A stretch of 15,417 nt of DNA from assembly GCA_035316025.1 (NCBI GenBank), contig DATFXL010000039.1, positions 1 through 15,417 on the forward strand, read 5' to 3'. The position numbers and the translations under genes are program-made. The DNA is from JALZAA01 sp035316025 (GTDB lineage Bacteria; Actinomycetota; Acidimicrobiia; IMCC26256; JACDBD01). Below the pieces are notes generated by a model, which was not told where the DNA came from, ran no database searches, and was given only the letters and a program-made list of their open reading frames with translations. This document shows, piece by piece, positions 14,901 to 15,417 of the stretch. The first letter of the stretch is position 1, and every line of letters starts with the position of its first letter.

Positions 14901-15417
14901 ACCTCGTCGTGTGGACCGACGACGACCGCACTGCGGAGCGGCTGCGGTTCACGTTCCCGCGCCAGAAGAAGGACCGCTTCCTGTGCATCTCCGACTTCTT
15001 CCGTTCGGTCGAGTCGGGTGAGAAGGACTACGCCGGCTTCCATGTCGTCACGATCGGTGACCGGGCCACGGAGCGCGAGCAGGAGCTGTTCGCGGCGGAC
15101 AAGTACCAGGACTATCTCCTCCTGCACGGGCTGTCGGTCGAGATGGCGGAAGCGCTCGCCGAGCTGTGGCACCGCCGCATCCGGGAGGAGTGGGGCTTCG
15201 CCGACGAGGACGGCCCGACGCTGGCCGGCCTGTTCCGCCAGCAGTACCGAGGGTCGCGCTACTCATGGGGCTACCCGGCGTGCCCCGACCTCGAGGACCA
15301 GGCCAAGGTGACCGCGCTCCTCGACGTCGAACGCATCGGCGTCACCCTCACGGAGGAGTTCCACCTCGTCCCGGAGCAGAGCACGTCGGCGATCATCGTC
15401 CCCCACCCCGAGGCGAA
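11963..15417 (+). CDS. metH: Cobalamin-dependent methionine synthase MetH (3' end cut by the window)
   Basis: The cytoplasmic enzyme that methylates homocysteine to methionine with methyltetrahydrofolate through methylcobalamin. 1151 codons are present; the sequence stops in the final strand (SAIIVPHPEA), so only a few residues are missing. Domains in order: homocysteine-binding (about 1-320) with zinc ligands Cys224 (GLNCATG) and Cys290/Cys291 (VGGCCGTTP); folate-binding (about 335-610) from VGERTN; B12 cap and Rossmann domains (about 630-860) with DVHDIGKN carrying cobalt ligand His731, then MSGLLVKST and GGAALTRSYVE; and the AdoMet reactivation domain (about 880 to the end) with RYSWGYPACPD (Arg1099 and Gly1103-Tyr1104). 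Every key residue is present. A minor variant is Ala71 in ETATFGA where family members usually have Asn. The ATG at 11963 has GGGCAGG directly before it. It stands alone, divergent from the amidase. Confidence 0.97.
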   Translation, partial: MSDFLAALRDRVLIFDGAFGTWVQDQNLTADDFGGPQLEGCNEHVVLTRPDVIAEMHRSFFDVGVDAVETATFGAFPVVLAEYGIPEKTYELNEAAARIAKEVASGYATPGRPRWVVGSVGPGTKLPSLGAITFGELREGYRTQVEGLLAGGVDVLLVETVYDLLQGKAAVVAARDAMVAAGREVPLMVQVTVELTGRMLVGTEIGAALTTLEALRPDVIGLNCATGPGEMTEHLRHLSQHARTFLSALPNAGLPSVVEGKTHYDLTADELAEAHDRFTSELGVNIVGGCCGTTPEHLRRVVETIGTRAPMARHPVHEPGCASIYSHVPFHQETSFLVVGERTNTNGSKRFRESMLDQDWETCVQLAREQVREGSHVLDLCVDYVGRNGTADMDEIASRFATQASIPLVFDSTEPQVMEAGLQHFGGKAILNSANLEDGEGEGRRLDRVFRLAREYGAAVVCMTIDEEGQARTTDWKFRVAKRIFELATQRYGIDPTDLIFDCLTFPLSTGQDDLRRDGIETIEAIKRVKEELPGASTILGVSNVSFGLKPAARHVLNSVFLHESVQAGLDAAIVHAARIMPMHKIDQRIQDVALDLVYDRRRAGYDPLTEFMALFEGVEASAVQKEDRSGWPVEERLKHRIIDGDRDGIEADLDESLQTRPALSVINDVLLDGMKVVGDLFASGDMQLPFVLQSAETMKTAVAFLELHMEKTDAGGKGRVVIGTVKGDVHDIGKNLVDIILTNNGYEVHNLGIKVPLTEFVEKASELDADAIGMSGLLVKSTIIMRENLEELNDRGLDRIPVLLGGAALTRSYVERDLREVYKGRVFYGKDAFEGLRTMDTLVEGKRTGQLDPDFGRALEGRALPPRRSQREEEAVEVPARSDVATDVRVFDPPFLGARVAKGISIDDIASYLNETALFRNQWQFRPEKQGGRKGETDAEFKDRIRGVLRDQLDRAKAEGLLVPAVTWGYFPVNSEGDDLVVWTDDDRTAERLRFTFPRQKKDRFLCISDFFRSVESGEKDYAGFHVVTIGDRATEREQELFAADKYQDYLLLHGLSVEMAEALAELWHRRIREEWGFADEDGPTLAGLFRQQYRGSRYSWGYPACPDLEDQAKVTALLDVERIGVTLTEEFHLVPEQSTSAIIVPHPEA

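Noticed and set aside
11675..15172. Long minus-strand open frames opposite metH (for example 11675-13090 and 13952-15172)
   Set aside because: All metH domains and catalytic residues are on the plus strand; the antisense peptides are Arg/Glu/Leu-rich low-information translations.
5648..15417. A B12-metabolism cluster linking the adenosyltransferase and MetH
   Set aside because: The two genes are about 5.7 kb apart, on opposite strands, in separate transcription units, and use different cobalamin forms; there is no evidence of joint control.

Overview
The window is high-GC DNA with almost uniformly G/C-ending codons, GTG starts and gene families typical of Actinomycetota. The decaprenyl-phosphate arabinose (DPA) genes resemble those of mycobacteria. 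The rest of the layout (a polyphosphate-glucokinase-like start, a rhodanese-first MoeB/ThiF protein, a PGRP-type amidase) does not look like a mycobacterial locus. I infer a non-mycolate actinobacterium, perhaps of the Acidimicrobiia type; the taxonomy is a guess from gene style only.

Layout. (1) 1-46, minus: the first codons of a ROK-type kinase. (2) 233-1414 and 1411-2706, plus: a rhodanese-MoeB/ThiF sulfur-carrier adenylyltransferase, then an N-acylglucosamine 2-epimerase (AGE) family protein whose only reasonable start is a CTG overlapping the upstream stop as CTGA. (3) 6211 down to 2759, minus: a tight three-gene run of PduO-type cob(I)alamin adenosyltransferase, leucyl aminopeptidase PepA and a Wzx/MATE-like flippase, meeting the epimerase tail to tail over a small hairpin. 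(4) 6254-10021, plus: a DPA cassette of UbiA-type phosphoribosyltransferase, DprE1 and DprE2, then a strong 49-nt hairpin and a HAD-IB phosphatase. (5) 11627 down to 9937, minus: a secreted or membrane-anchored zinc amidase with an unusual internal lipoprotein-like signal, then a possible small ORF that runs antisense into the HAD gene. (6) 11963 to the edge, plus: a nearly complete cobalamin-dependent methionine synthase MetH.

How they work together. The clearest pathway is DPA synthesis. UbiA joins PRPP to polyprenyl phosphate, a phosphatase removes the 5-phosphate, and DprE1 and DprE2 epimerise ribose to arabinose at C2. The HAD phosphatase at the end of the cassette is a candidate for the phosphatase step, and the nearby flippase is a weaker candidate for moving a lipid-linked sugar outward. 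The DprE1 here has Ala where the mycobacterial enzyme has the Cys attacked by benzothiazinones. B12 use appears twice (adenosyltransferase and MetH), but the two genes are far apart and in different units. No tRNA, rRNA, CRISPR array or insertion sequence was seen.
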